From NCBI GenBank assembly GCA_021464525.1, contig JADRCO010000063.1, positions 1 to 59,758 of the forward strand: 59,758 bases of DNA, written 5' to 3'. The translations under genes were made by a program, and so were the position numbers. Below the pieces are notes generated by a model, which had not been told where the DNA came from, made no database searches, and worked only from the letters and a program-made list of their open reading frames with translations. Source of the stretch: Rhizophagus sp. LPA8_4_AMF (Eukaryota > Glomeromycota > Glomeromycetes > Glomerales > Glomeraceae). Below, piece by piece: positions 45,265-58,479 of the stretch. Each line of letters opens with the position of its first letter. Position 1 is the first letter of the stretch.

Positions 45265-48200
45265 TTAATTATTCGGACAATCGCGAGCCAAATGACCAGG
45301 CTAAAATGAATGAATTTTCTTAATATTTAAAATAAATAAATGCAAAAACTTATATATACACATACCTTTCCACATCTAAAGCAACCAGCTAGTTTTTTAT
45401 CTTTTGAACTGATTTCACTTCGTTGATAAGTATAGCTTTTTGCTTTACGGTATTGATCAAAAATGTCTCCATCGTCGCCACGACTATGACCAACCCCTAA
45501 ATATTTTTGTTCGCCGTACCTAATTTCTCCTCCTTTTATGGGCTCAGCAATACCTGATGATGATGAACCTAACCCCGTACCTGCTCCTTCCCAACCTAGT
45601 GTTTAATTACGTCATTGAGTAACAACGGAAAATAACTCAATTTACAAAATATTATATTCAATAATAATAATTATAATACCTAATTTTTTCAAAATTTGAA
45701 ATCCAACGTTGCGATCAGATATCATTTTATCCGGTCTAGCGCCTTCTTCTCGATCTTTAACGTAACCTAATCCGCCAACCAAATATGAAGGCGATCGTGA
45801 TCGTGATCGACTATAAGATTTACTTCGATAACGTCTACGCGATGATGAATTAAAATCACTAGATTTGCGTCTATCATGACGATCATACGATCTAGACCTT
45901 GTTCTACTTCTTGATCTAGATTTAGAGCTATAACTTGACGAAATTGACCTTGATCTAGTCCTGAATCTAGTTGAAGATCTTGATAAAGTTCTCGTTCTAG
46001 TTTTTGAGCGAGTCCTCGATCTTGTCCTTGTTCTGGTTCTAGATCTTGACCTTATTTTCGTTCTAGTTCTTGACCTAGACCTCGTAAGTGATCGAGTTCT
46101 TGAACGAGATCTAGAAAGTGATCTAGAAATACTCCTCGACCGAGTTCTTGAGCGTGTTCTTGCCCTAGGAGAAATAGATCTAGTCCTCCTCCTCCAACTA
46201 TGTCTTGAACGACTATGGCTCCTATAGCGTCTAGACCCGGATCTCGAACGACTACGACTATGACTTCTACTATCTCTTCTACGTCTATGTCTCCTGCGAC
46301 CTCTTGAATGACTACGACTTCGGCTTATAGAAGAATCACTATAACTTTGACGTCTCCTGAATCTTCCCGAGCGAGATCTTGACGATGATCTGGAACGTGA
46401 TCTGGACATAGAATAACTTCTGTCCCTTGACCATCTTCTTCCACGATCATCCCGTCTATGTCTGTACGAAGATGAATGACGGTGATGATATCTCTCGGAT
46501 GATGCTCTCGCTGCCTCCTCTCGCTGTTCTTGTAAATCCATATAAAAATCATCTAAAAATCCAATCTCCCAACCATCTTTGTCTAGATCAATTTGATATT
46601 TTTCTCTTAATGCACGTTCATCTTCCCCTTCTAAATTAGATTCTATTATAAACATTCCTTCATAGAATCTATCAACAGCCTCTAACAATTCTGTAGTAGG
46701 AGGTAAACGATGTGGTGGTAATCTAATTGAAGCAGCATGAATAGGAGTATAAGGAGAATCCTCAGGCTAAAAGAGCTGGCAAATAAGTAAAGAATTAAAT
46801 GGACATAAAACATTTATATCTTATATTAAGCTATACATATGCATACCAAGATCGCTGGAACCATTAATCCAGCCGGTAATTCATGATATTTTTTTTCTGA
46901 AACAGGTGGTGGTATAGGAGGCATATTAGGTGTTGTAGATACTGGAGGTCTAATCATTCCTTGTATTGGCATGTTTGAAGGAGATTGACCAGGGGGAAAC
47001 TGATCTTGAATACCAGGTGGCCCAGGTTCAGAAATAGGTCTTATAAGACCTTGTGTGCTTGATGGAGATAAATGTGGATTTGATGGAGATATTGACTGAG
47101 AAGGCGGTGGACCAGGAAAAATTCCAGGTGGAGGCGGAGGTGGAGGTGGAACACCTGGACTATAATAAGGTTGATTCTGATAACGAAAGTGGAATGGATG
47201 TTGACCAGGTGTTGAATATGATACTGATGAAATACCACTGGATGGAGGCGGTGGAATTTTAATACCAGTTCTTAGAGCATTAATCTTATTTTCATCAAAG
47301 TATTGCTTGTCATCCCAAATGGATATTATCTAATTTACAATAAAATTAATTCAATTTAAATTCAAAACAAATGAAATGCAACAATACTTGAATAAGAAAA
47401 ACAATTACTTTAACAACTTTTTCTTTTTGCTTCTCATTTGCATCCATAAAATGAAAAGCAACTCGCAATAGCGCAAGTAAATGTGGATGTAACGCCTCTT
47501 TAATCCAAGGTTCCTGTCGACGCTCACTATAATAATTATTTTGTTAGATTATGTCTCAAATTATCTTACTAATAATATTAGTTACTTTTCGAGTCCTTAC
47601 CTATGAAAAAGGACATCGTTTATTAGGTATATTAAATGAAGTCTATCTTCGAATATTGGTCGAGATTTCGAAAGCGCAATAACAAAACTTATCAGGGTAT
47701 CATAATGAGCCGGTGTTGTACAATGATCAAATATCCATGTTTTGCCACGCTATTTATATATAAATTAGTACATATGCTTATTATTGAAAAAGTATGAAAA
47801 AAGAAAAAATACCTGTATGTTAGATTGTGAGCAATCATGCATTAGCATTCCAAGTGACATTTGAAAGTTATCTATTTCTGGCGGTCCTGCTGTGGCTCTT
47901 AACGCCATTGCAAGTTTATCGAAAGCCAGAGATAGATCATCGATAGGTGGAGCTTGATTTTGAGGTGGTCGATAAGGTGGTGGTGGTATATACTGATTTG
48001 GCGGACCTTGAAAAGAATATGATGGCTGTTGCGGAAAACTACCTACTCACAAAAACAGAATTCACTTTAAGGGAATGTTTTTTGATGTTTGAACTTAAGG
48101 CTTGGACTTAAAAAATTTTTCATAAAAGGTGCTCTTAAACTAAATATTCTAAATATTATGAAGTAATTATTGGTATCATAAAGGTTCGTAGTTTTGGAAA

Positions 48201-48362
48201 GTCTTCATAGGGAAAAATAGCAAATTTGACTATCAGCATTACTTTGATATTATAAGTTCTTAAACTGGATTTCGCTCTTAAAGGTTTGTAAATCAAGCCT
48301 GAGTAATTTTCAGCGAAGAATTGACTTCGACTCGACTCACCTGGCGATAACCACTGTGACAT
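45265..48362 (-). CDS. CHERP-like splicing protein: CID, RS, G-patch and CCHC zinc knuckle
   Basis: Likely a U2/17S-associated splicing factor in the nucleus. About seven exons from ATG 48362. N-terminus MSQWLSPG is followed by a Pro/Gln stretch, then a CID-type domain (LAMALRATAGPPEIDNFQMS, IFDHCTTPAHYDTLISFVIA, FEDRLHLIYLINDVLFHS, LHPHLLALLRVAFHF). A long Pro/Gly-rich linker (46860-47260) leads to TTELLEAVDRFYEGMFI and an RS domain of over 200 residues (45780-46500). The G-patch, split by an intron, reads NVGFQILKKLG then WEGAGTGLGSSSSGIAEPI. The last two exons add a zinc knuckle, CFRCGKPGHLARDC (CX2CX4HX4C), three residues before the stop. The CID/RS/G-patch order is that of CHERP, but the N-terminal SURP domain of animal CHERP is not seen, and the knuckle is extra. 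Confidence 0.88.
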
Positions 48363-48682
48363 TATTATGAATTTGTGGAAAAATTTTGGTGAATGATTTT
48401 TTTTTTTAGTTTTTAATGGTCACACAAGTGTATACACTGACACTGTAATATATAGTGCGTGATCGGAAAGTCCAGGTTCATAGTTGTCGATCAAAAGCCA
48501 CGCTGTTGTCAAAAGCCCCTTTGATTAATAGTTACTTTTTTAGAATATTAATTTACTTTCCCCAACCTCCTCGTCAATCACTAATTATCGACTGCCATAT
48601 TTTTTTCGCATAGCAGCAAAAAAAGAACTACGGCATTTTATACTTTAACCCTTTCACTCTAGCTTTCTTTGTTTATATAAGA
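48363..48682. promoter_or_regulatory. Divergent promoter region CHERP-like / RAB2
   Basis: 320 bp between start codons; no definite factor site recognised. Confidence 0.35.
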
Positions 48683-50183
<1,501 letters not shown>

Positions 50184-51263
50184 TACTATTTTGGTTTAAT
50201 CATCCTCAATCTGTTCATCTAACTTATACATTATATTTTTACACACATTACATCATATGTTACTACTATATTGTAAATGCAATTCTTTTTTTTTCCTTTC
50301 TTTAATACTTACTAATTCTCTCTTTATATTTTTTTTTTTTTTTTTTTTTTTAGATTCTCATCTATTTAGCAAGATATTTGAAGACAAACATTAGTTTTCA
50401 TAAATTTCATATTTTATTTTATTATTGTAGGTTTTTTTTATTCATTCATGGAATGATTGTCATTCTTTTGTATTTTTAAATCAAAAAAAAAAAAACACAT
50501 AAAAGCTGGTATATATAAAGTATATAAAATCTCAAAAAAAAATAATAAAATTATTTTTGGCTCTATTTTATAAACTTGATATTAGAAATGTTAAAATCTT
50601 AGTCTTTTATTTATTAATAGTTGATTATATAAAATACATATAACTAAATTGGCTTTTTGATGATTAAATATCTGCTAATTAAAATAATTAATACAGATTT
50701 AAAAATTTAATTTGTAATTCCATAAGTAATTCATATATGATTTTGGTACAAATTTAAAATTTATATCAATTACTATTTACTAGTAATTTTTTCTGATACC
50801 CAATTTTTATTTCTCAAATAATGCTCTTTATATAAATCTATTTAAGCATTAACATATTCTAATACATATTATTTACCTAAAATTTCTAATAGTTAAGGGA
50901 AGTGATATTTATGATATAATTATTAAAGGAGTGAAAGAAATAGCCAAATCTTATGTTATATTTAATAAAATTACATGATTTATATTATTCCTTTATTTGT
51001 AAAGCAGGTATATTTGCCTGCTAGTATTTTTGAACTTAATAATTATATAATGAATATAGCAAAAATTGATATAATATTGCACTAAAAGCCTTTATTTGTT
51101 AATGTATTAAGTTTGATAGCAAAATTTGATAAACTTAAATTTTTAAGTAATAAGTAAATTATTATTTTGTATAACAAATATTGTAACAGGCAAATTAGCC
51201 TGCTAACTTTCTAAGTAAAATTTTTAAGCATTCAATAACCATGAATAGATAAAATACAGTTTA
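50184..51263. other. AT-rich gene-free stretch with a T23 tract
   Basis: A run of 23 T at 50329-50351 directly followed by AG could be a polypyrimidine tract of a 3' UTR intron or simply a homopolymer. The rest shows no gene or element ends. Confidence 0.45.
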
Positions 51264-51470
51264 TTAGAATTGGCTTACTATATTGAATCTAATTTCCTCT
51301 TCCTCTTCTCCTATTTCTTCTTTCTCTTCTCTTATTTCATTTTTCTCTTCTTGTAATTCTCTATTTGCTTCTGCTTCATCTTCATTTTGACCTACTTTTT
51401 GTGTTTCTTCAGCTTCTTGAAAAGCTTCTATTTCATCATTATTAGAATATAAATAATTATCCTTACTTGT
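51264..51470 (-). pseudogene. Glu-rich coding relic (C-terminal exon)
   Basis: An open minus-strand frame without an ATG reads DNYLYSNNDEIEAFQEAEET, then NREL, and a Glu-dense stretch (REEKEEIGEEEEEIRF) ending NIVSQF-stop at 51264. An acceptor-like ttacaag lies at its upstream edge. No upstream exon is found before 52200. Probably the last exon of a decayed gene or transposon protein; function unknown. Confidence 0.35.
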
Positions 51471-52199
51471 AATTTTTTTTTAAGAAGTAAACAAAATTAG
51501 TTTTTTAATTTATTTACATTTCTAATGCTTAGGGGCATGCCAGAAATCAGCTGATTTAAAAGGGGGTGAGGGAGTCAAGCTTCAAATCAGGTCTATATAT
51601 ATCACATGATATTTATATATTTAAATATAAATATAAGTAATTTAATTATTTTTTAGTTTTTACTTCAAATTACCAGAGGTTATCATTACCGTTGGCCAGA
51701 ATTATCAATTTTTACTAGCACGATATTTTTTAATGCTAGTCAATCATCATAATTTCAGTCACCAGTAATCATTTATAAAATTCTTATTAGTCCAGAGCGT
51801 AGCGAAGAACTATATATGTTTTAGCAGAGATGACACAAAAAAGGTTCTGTCTGTTTATCCACTTGAATAATGAGCCAATTCATGATTGGTCTAAATAATA
51901 AATATCTAATCCACGAAATGACAAAATGTATTTTAATTTATGTTATACTTTTGCATTACATATGTTACATGCATTATACACAAAAAATATTTTCACACTT
52001 TGCTGAAAATTTTACACTTTCACTTTTTCTTTTTTTTTTTATTTTTAAATAATTAAGATATTATTGCTATAATAAATTTTTTGTAATTATTAAATATTAA
52101 ATATTTGTTAAAATGTTAAAATATTACAAGTTATTAAAGTATTGTAAAATATAAAAAACTATTAAAAATATAAACCATATAAAATTGTAATACATGAAA
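51471..52199. other. Gene-free stretch next to the Helitron remnant
   Basis: It contains a palindromic aatcagctgattt near 51546, a G-rich patch (51560-51580) and AT-rich sequence. If the Helitron's terminus survives it should lie here, but I could not identify a hairpin plus CTRR end with confidence. Confidence 0.35.
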
Positions 52200-52216
52200 A
52201 TCCTTCAAAGTTTACG

Positions 52217-53386
52217 CTACACTGGTATCATAGAAAGCAGCTGCTTTTCCTCCTCCTTTCTTTCTTGTATTCTTTTGTAGTGCTTGATATATTCAAGCCT
52301 TTCAAAAGTAAATTGCTTAAAACAAATATCATTAAGCAATCGTACTTGCAATAATGAGACAAATGAGAAACCAGTAGCGAACTCTTTACTTCTGAGGTCT
52401 ATTTTGGTCTTTTCCAGTATTAGACCTTGGCTCTTATGCACTGTAATCACTCAGGCTAGGCATATTGGTACCTGAATCCTAGAACATTGCCCAGTTTTGC
52501 CTTCCCAACTATATTTAATAGGTACTATTAGAACAACTTTGTCTCCTTCCAAGGTTGTTATTGTGGGCCCTTTGTACGCATTAAATTTAATAAATACTGC
52601 TGCTGAAAGTGAAGGTGGTCCCTATTCTTCAAATATAATATCATGTACGATTCCTATTAATTTATTAACTAGTCTTGCTCTGGCCCATATATTCGCTATT
52701 AACATAACTCATGAGTCTTTTGCAAGTAACAATTGGCCTTTAAGATCTTTTGCTACATCTAAGTTAGCACATTTGACTTCCTGTCTTTCTGTATATACCG
52801 TGATAATCTTGGCTATTGGTTGATTCAAATCTTTGAGTATCATAATATTAACTTTATCAACATCAGCCTACTTCGTTAATATGAACACAGTATCCAAGAA
52901 TTGCTCTAGCTCAATTCTGTTTAAGTTTTCTTCAAATCTTAGAGTGAGCTGTTTCTAATCACCTAAAGTATTCTCTCCTTCATGCATCCTTAAAAGTATT
53001 TCTCTAAAACATTTATGTTCCATAGAATTTTCTGATTACTGTTGGATTTTTTCTAATTTGTATATTTCTCAGAATTGCAAGTAAGACACTATTCCATCAT
53101 TTGATATGGTGTCTTGCAGTTCATTTGTTATGTACATGAATAAATCGAATACTAGTGAAAGCTGTCTAAAATCGCCAAACAATATAATGGATTGTCCGCC
53201 AAAAAGCTCGTTCTTATATTTAAAAAATGCTTGTCTTAACTGCCTATCTATCACTGCGAGCATTTGTCTATCAACCATACGTTTCTCATCAATAATGAAG
53301 TAAATTACATTTTTTAATCGTTCCTGTAGTTGTTTTATCATATCTCCATTTATATTAATATTTTTGTCGCTAAGAATTAGTATGAA
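52217..53386 (-). pseudogene. PIF1-type helicase, C-terminal part (Helitron)
   Basis: From 53341: NVIYFIIDEKRMVDRQMLAV (Walker B-type DE, with Arg where DEKSMV is common), RQLRQAFFKYKNELFGGQSI, ILFGDFRQLSLVFDLFMYI (motif III, normally GDFxQLPPV; here LSLV). Further blocks, broken by stops near 53050, 52950, 52870 and 52450, include VHDIIFEE, KYSWEGKTGQCSRIQ and the final VITVHKSQGLILEKTKIDLR (motif V/VI region) to the stop at 52217. Substitutions in motif III plus the stops show it is dead. Confidence 0.82.
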
Positions 53387-53599
53387 TAGGGATTATACTG
53401 CTCAGTTTTTTGCGGTTTAAGTTCAGTCTCAGCTTGGTTTTTTCTTACAAACTGAAAAACTAAGTTTTTATATTAGTTTAAACTTAGTTTCTGAACTGCT
53501 TTGAAACTTTTATTAAACTCAGTTTATAAACAGTTTATATAATAAATTAAAAAAATTTATAAATATTATTAATTGCATAAACTTGAATAATGAATTTAT

Positions 53600-56236
53600 T
53601 ATAGTAAAAAAATAAAATTCAAATAAGGTTTACTACATTTTTTTCTAATGTACCCACTCCATTTTCAATCCATGATTTTGCACACAAAGTTGCCCTTGCT
53701 ATTTCTGGATTAAGACAATTTCTTGTTTTAGTAATAGTGTTACCTGCTACAGAAAAAGCCTGTTCACATACCATACTCGTTACTTATATAACTAAATAAT
53801 CACACGTAATCTTAGCTAATGCTGGAAATTCATGCTCATGCACTTTTCACCAAAGAAGTGGTTTTGCATTTTCATTAACTTGTAATACCAAATATCTATC
53901 CAATTTATCTGAAATATTTGGAATAGAACTCGTAGAACTTGTTATAGAAGAATGTCTAGAAGTGTCATCATGATTTAAACATCATTTTTTCAATCTTTGA
54001 AAATATTGATGAAGAGTCTCATTTACTTCAACATTATAATTTTCAGAAATTGTTACATGATGATAATTGGTTAATAAAGAAGTTACTGCAAAAATAGCTT
54101 CAGTTGCTGATGTTTCAATTTCAAAGAGAGAGAGTTTGTATCAGGGATCAAGAACTATGAATACTATAGTTTGTTGATTAATTATATTCTAATACTCATC
54201 AATCTTTTGGTTTATTGAAGAAGCCAATTCTTTTTGTTCAAATTCATCATTTTTGATTATACTTTTTAAATGTTTTAAAATACCAAGAAATACAAATCAA
54301 ATATCAGCAACAGTTGAATATTATGCAGCAGAAAGATATGCAGTAACTCTTTCAAGCGATTTCAAAGTTATCATTGTTTCCTATTTAAATTGATATCAAA
54401 AAATAACATTAAAATCATATAAATAATTATAAATAATTAAAAAAAATATATAAAAAAATTTTATTTAACGTTAAATTTGTTTAACGTTAAAATTTATTAG
54501 GTAAAATATTTATTACTTTTGAAATTTACATTACAAAAATAATTATTTAAAATTAAAAATTAATTAAAATAAAAGGTATTAATTATTATCTAAAAAAAAA
54601 TTATTAACAAAAAAATTTTTACAAAAAATAATATTATATAATGTTAAATAATAACAAATTAATAACTAATATATTAATATCTAAAATATCTAAAAAAAAT
54701 CAAAAAAAAAAATTAAGTTTAACATTACAAAAATATTGAATTGTTTATTATTAAAAAATTTTTCATTTAACGTTAAAAATTTTTTTATTTAACGTTAAAA
54801 AATTATTTTTTTAACATTAAAAAAGTTTTGTTTGATATTAAAAAATTAAAATAAAAGTATTTGGAATAATGTTCAAAAAAAATCAAAAATATTGACTAAA
54901 AAATTATCATTTACATTAAAAATAATAAAAAATAATACTCTTATATTTATTATTACATGAAAAAACATATCTCAATTATTTTCCAATCTGCTTTCGTTGG
55001 CATTATTACCTGTATTTTCTGATTGCGTACAGTTAACATTCGCACTCCATTCCACATTTTTTCCATTTTTTTAACATATTAAATGTTGAATTCCATCTTA
55101 TTCTAATATCTAATTCAGGTTTTAAATAATTAATTTTTGCACATTGATACAACTTTCTCAATTCATCACTAATTATTACTGAATTTTTAATTTTTATCAT
55201 TAGCTGGCGTACTTTTACAACTGCATTATCTATTAATTCAAGTCCTTGTTGAGCTGTTAAATTAAGAATATGTGCTGCACAATGGTAATGTCCAAATATT
55301 GAATTTGTTACTTCGCTATCTAGTTTTTCAGCAATTGAATGACCAACTGCTAATATTGTTGTTGCATTATCTGTTGTTAGTGCTAATACCTTTTCTTTTA
55401 TTTTGAATTCAGCTAAAACAGATATAATTGTATTGGTAATGTTGATGGTATTATGTCGTTCATTAAATGAAATAATATCCAAAAGAAAATGTTGCATTTT
55501 CCACTTCTTATCAATAAAATGAATGGTAAGACCAAGAAAAGAATTATTGCTGAGTGTTGAAGTTTACATATCTGATGTGAGTGACACTTTTCCTGAAATT
55601 TTATCAATATCTAATTTGATATTTTTTCTCATTTTGTTAAAATTATCTATACCTTTTCTTTTATATTTGTTTGTCCAGGAAGATGATATCTTGGATCTAA
55701 AGCTGAGTGTTAACTAATTTAATAAATTAATTATTAGTAACAACAGAAAATGGTTGCAAATCAACCATAATCCATTCTACCAAGGCTTGATCATGAACTA
55801 ACATCTCTTCTTTAGGCCAGGGATCCACTCTAGGAAATTCAATTTAGTTTGTTTTTTTTTTATTTTATCAATAACTATTCTATGCATCTTTTTAAATGTT
55901 CTTTCAAAGTACTAATACCAGTTGATTTTGAATATATATGTTTGCATTTTTAACAAACAACTTTTGCAAGATATTGTGGATCTTGAGTATTAAAATAATG
56001 CCAAGTATCCGAATATGTCTTTGCTTTTTTAGTATTGTCTTCTTGTAAAGATTCCTCTTGGGAAGATTCTTGGAGAGATTTCTCTTGAAAAGACTCTTAA
56101 AAGATTTTTGAGTTTCTTGAAAAGGTTCTTGAAGTGGTTCATGAGAAATATTTACTTCATTTTCACTTTCTTCTTTATTATATTCACTTTCTTGATCATT
56201 ATCATAAAATTCATAATAGTAATTATGGTCACCCAT
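53600..56236 (-). pseudogene. hAT (BED-finger) transposase, broken
   Basis: From ATG 56236, an acidic N-terminus (MGDHNYYYEFYDNDQESEYN) leads by frameshift to a BED zinc finger: DTWHYFNTQDPQYLAKVVC, stop, KCKHIYSKSTGISTLKEHLK. Next come QALVEWIMVDLQPFSVVTN, then KISGKVSLTSDM followed by a stop where hAT proteins have Trp, LGLTIHFIDKKWKMQHFLLD, an RNase H-like stretch VLALTTDNATTILAVGHSIA, HCAAHILNLTAQQGLELID, and ELDIRIRWNSTFNMLKKW. After a 600-bp AT-rich gap (54390-55030, possibly an intron) come SDKLDRYLVLQVNENAKPLL and the C-terminal dimerisation block EQAFSVAGNTITKTRNCLNP ending near 53640. At least six stops make it non-functional. Confidence 0.9.
54460..54840. repeat. Cluster of TTTAACGTTAAA palindromes inside the hAT element
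   Basis: Four near-perfect copies of TTTAACGTTAAA (near 54465, 54479, 54768 and 54789) plus degenerate TTTAACATTA variants occur in about 380 bp of otherwise featureless A/T, within the gap of the transposase gene. Confidence 0.6.
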
Positions 56237-56556
56237 ATTTTAAATGTACTTTATAAATTGAAATAAATATTTAAACACGAAAAAAATTAAATTTCGCGTA
56301 TAAATGCAGATTGCGTAATATAGATAAATAGATCAAAGATGATCAATATTTATTGATTGAATAGTCTGATTGGATAAACCGATTTTTAAACCAGTTTTTA
56401 AATAGGTTTTTAAACCAATTTAAATTAGGTTTAAATTAAGTTTAAACTGAATTTTAAACCATTTAATAAAAGTTCCATTTTTTGAACTGGGTTTTATGAA
56501 AATTTAGTTTAAACTGAGGTGATCAGTTTAGTTTTTTTAAACTTTTGTGATCCCTA

Positions 56557-57250
56557 GGTATGAACAACGTCAAATAGATCATCAAACTGTTGATGTTAAA
56601 TGCTGTGACTCCTATGAGTGCAATAACTTGTACTAAAGCTTTAGATTTAACGCCTGCCATTTTGCAGAGAAGCCCTCTTATTGCATTGATGAGGTACAAT
56701 TTTCTGTGCCTGTGGTACCTATAACCAAAATCCTTAATGGTTCGACCTGATTGCACATTAGTATTTTATTGTAATGTGTTTCTATTTGATTAAAAACCTT
56801 TTTTGATTCTTGTTTAGGTTTCGGTATTCTATAGGTTCGTATTTCTCCTCTATGTTATCATTTCTCATGTTATTTAAAGTTTGCTGCACAAAATCTCTGA
56901 TTGTTTTAAGATCCATAACAGAATATAAATGCTTTTTGGCTTATTAATCCAATTGTGATTTCTGTCTATATTCCTGCTTTCTAGATCAGACGTGAAGTCT
57001 ATACGTGTATTTAGGCCTACTTTGGTAAGGTACATCCATTCATACCAAAATTCCTTCTGCTCTTCATTTTCTGCCAGTTCACCTTCACTTTTGTTGTCAC
57101 TTTGTTCTTCTTCATTGTTCACAGGTTTTCCAATCAAATCTTTTGGATCTCTGTTGATCATAGTATCAATATGCTGATAATATATAGTTAACCAGGGTAG
57201 GTCGTTCTCATTTAGTTATGTGATATTTTGATATAGAACGTGAAAGAGGA
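56557..57250 (-). pseudogene. Helitron protein, linker and PIF1 N-terminal part
   Basis: FHVLYQNIT and YYQHIDTMINRDPKDLIGKP precede an acidic stretch and EWMYLTKVGLNTRIDFTSDL, ESRNIDRNHNWINK. The helicase start is degenerate where Walker A should be (KDFGYRYHRHRKLYLINAIR in place of a GxxGxGKS loop), followed by LLCKMAGVKSKA, ALIGVTAFNINSLMIYLTLF (motif Ia-like). The frame is cut at 56557 by the hAT insertion and continues at 53386. Confidence 0.78.
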
Positions 57251-57261
57251 CCTTTATAGTG

Positions 57262-58475
57262 CTTTGTATAGGTCAGGTCAGGTCAGATAATTGGTCTGAC
57301 CTGAACTGAAAATTTTTATTAGGTTGGGTTGGATTAGGTTACCTGCTCACACCTGACCTGACCTGTTTGGCCTAAAAGTATTCAGGTCAATTCAGGTAAT
57401 CAGGTAACCTGATTTATAAAAAAAAGAAAAAATGTTGCGAAATATTCTTTTTTAATTAATTGTATATTAAAAAATGTTTTTGCAATATTTTTTATTAAAA
57501 TGCTAAAAAATACTATTTTGGTGATTTTTTTTATAAAGAAATGAAAATAATGCCATTTTGACAATTTTTTTCATAAAGAAAATGAAAAAAATACCAAAAT
57601 GGCATTTTCCATAAAATAATATAAAAAATTGCTGTTTCAGCAATTTTTTTCATAAAGAAAGTGAAAAATGCCATTTTGGTAATTTTTTTCATAAAGAAAG
57701 TGAAAAAATGCCATTTTGGCAATTTTTTTCATAAAGAAAGTGAAAAAATGCCATTTTGGCAATTTTTTCATAAAGAAAGTGAAAAAAATACCAAAATGGC
57801 ATTTTTCTATAAAATAGTATGAAAAAATGCTATTTTGGCAATTTATTTCATAAAGAAAGTGAAAAAAATGCTGAAACAATATTTTTTTATAAATAATATG
57901 AAAAAATGCCGTTTTGGCAATTTTTTTATAAAGAAAGTGAAAAAAATGCTGAAATGGTATTTTTTTATAAAATAATATGAAAAAACACCATTTTAGCAAT
58001 TTTTTTCATAAAGAAAGTGAAAAAATGCTGAAACAGCATTTTTTTATAAAATAATATGAAAAAACGCCATTTCAGAGATTTTTTCATAAAGTGAAAAAAA
58101 TGCTGAAATGGTATTTTTTCATAAAATAATATGAAAAAATGCCATTTCAGCAATTTTTTTCTTAAAAGAAGTGAAAAAATGTCAAAACAGCATTTTTTTA
58201 TAAAATATTATGAAAAACGCTATTTTGGCATGTTTATTTAAAAAAAAATGCAAAAATGGCATTTTTTTCATAAAATAACATAAAGACTACTATTTTAGAG
58301 GTTGTAGTATTGCATACACATCCTTATTAATTGTATATAAAAAGCATTTTTACAACATTTTTTATTATAAACATTTTTAGTTAAAATATTCAGATTAATA
58401 GGTCAATCAGATCAGGTCAAATTTGTAACCTGATCTGATACCGGGTCACAAATTTGATGACCTGACCCAAATATT
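57262..58475. mobile_element. 1.2-kb insertion with TGACCTGACC inverted ends and an internal minisatellite
   Basis: The left edge has three tandem GGTCA units (57271-57286) and further CTGACCTGA copies to about 57370; the right edge has TGACCTGACC (58459-58468) and AGATCAGGTCA (58410). Helitron coding sequence flanks both sides, so this is an insertion. A block near 57456-57520 (ttaattgtatattaaaaa...) recurs near 58327-58385 in the same orientation. Target duplication could not be defined, so the class is open. Confidence 0.55.
57490..58270. repeat. Minisatellite, about 40-bp unit with palindromic cores
   Basis: A unit of the form aattttttt-cataaagaaagtg-aaaaaa-tgccattttggc repeats with exact 40-bp spacing at 57681 and 57721 and more loosely across about 780 bp (some 18-19 units). 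A variant half-unit with ataaaataatatg alternates, giving a higher-order period near 120 bp. Each unit ends in a small palindrome (tgccattttggca, tgctgaaacagca). The long minus-strand open frames over it are a by-product of its period. Confidence 0.85.
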
Positions 58476-58479
58476 AACG

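Larger units (their letters stand above)
53387..56556 (-). mobile_element. 3.17-kb hAT transposon inserted in the Helitron helicase
   Basis: Ends TAGGGATTA (left) and, reverse-complemented, TAGGGATCA (right). Flanks AGTATGAA (53379-53386) and GGTATGAA (56557-56564) match 7 of 8 as a target duplication. Subterminal regions (53390-53540 and 56340-56556) carry many AACTGAGTTT/AAACCAGTTT motifs, typical hAT transposase-binding arrays. The interior encodes a broken BED-finger hAT transposase on the minus strand. The insertion falls inside the helicase frame, whose reading resumes on the other side. Confidence 0.92.

Noticed and set aside
57531..58153. Three overlapping minus-strand open frames rich in Phe and Lys
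   Set aside because: They are translations of the 40-bp minisatellite, with no start context and no domain.
57490..58270. CRISPR-like regular repeats
   Set aside because: Units are contiguous with no unique spacers, and the genome is eukaryotic; it is a minisatellite.
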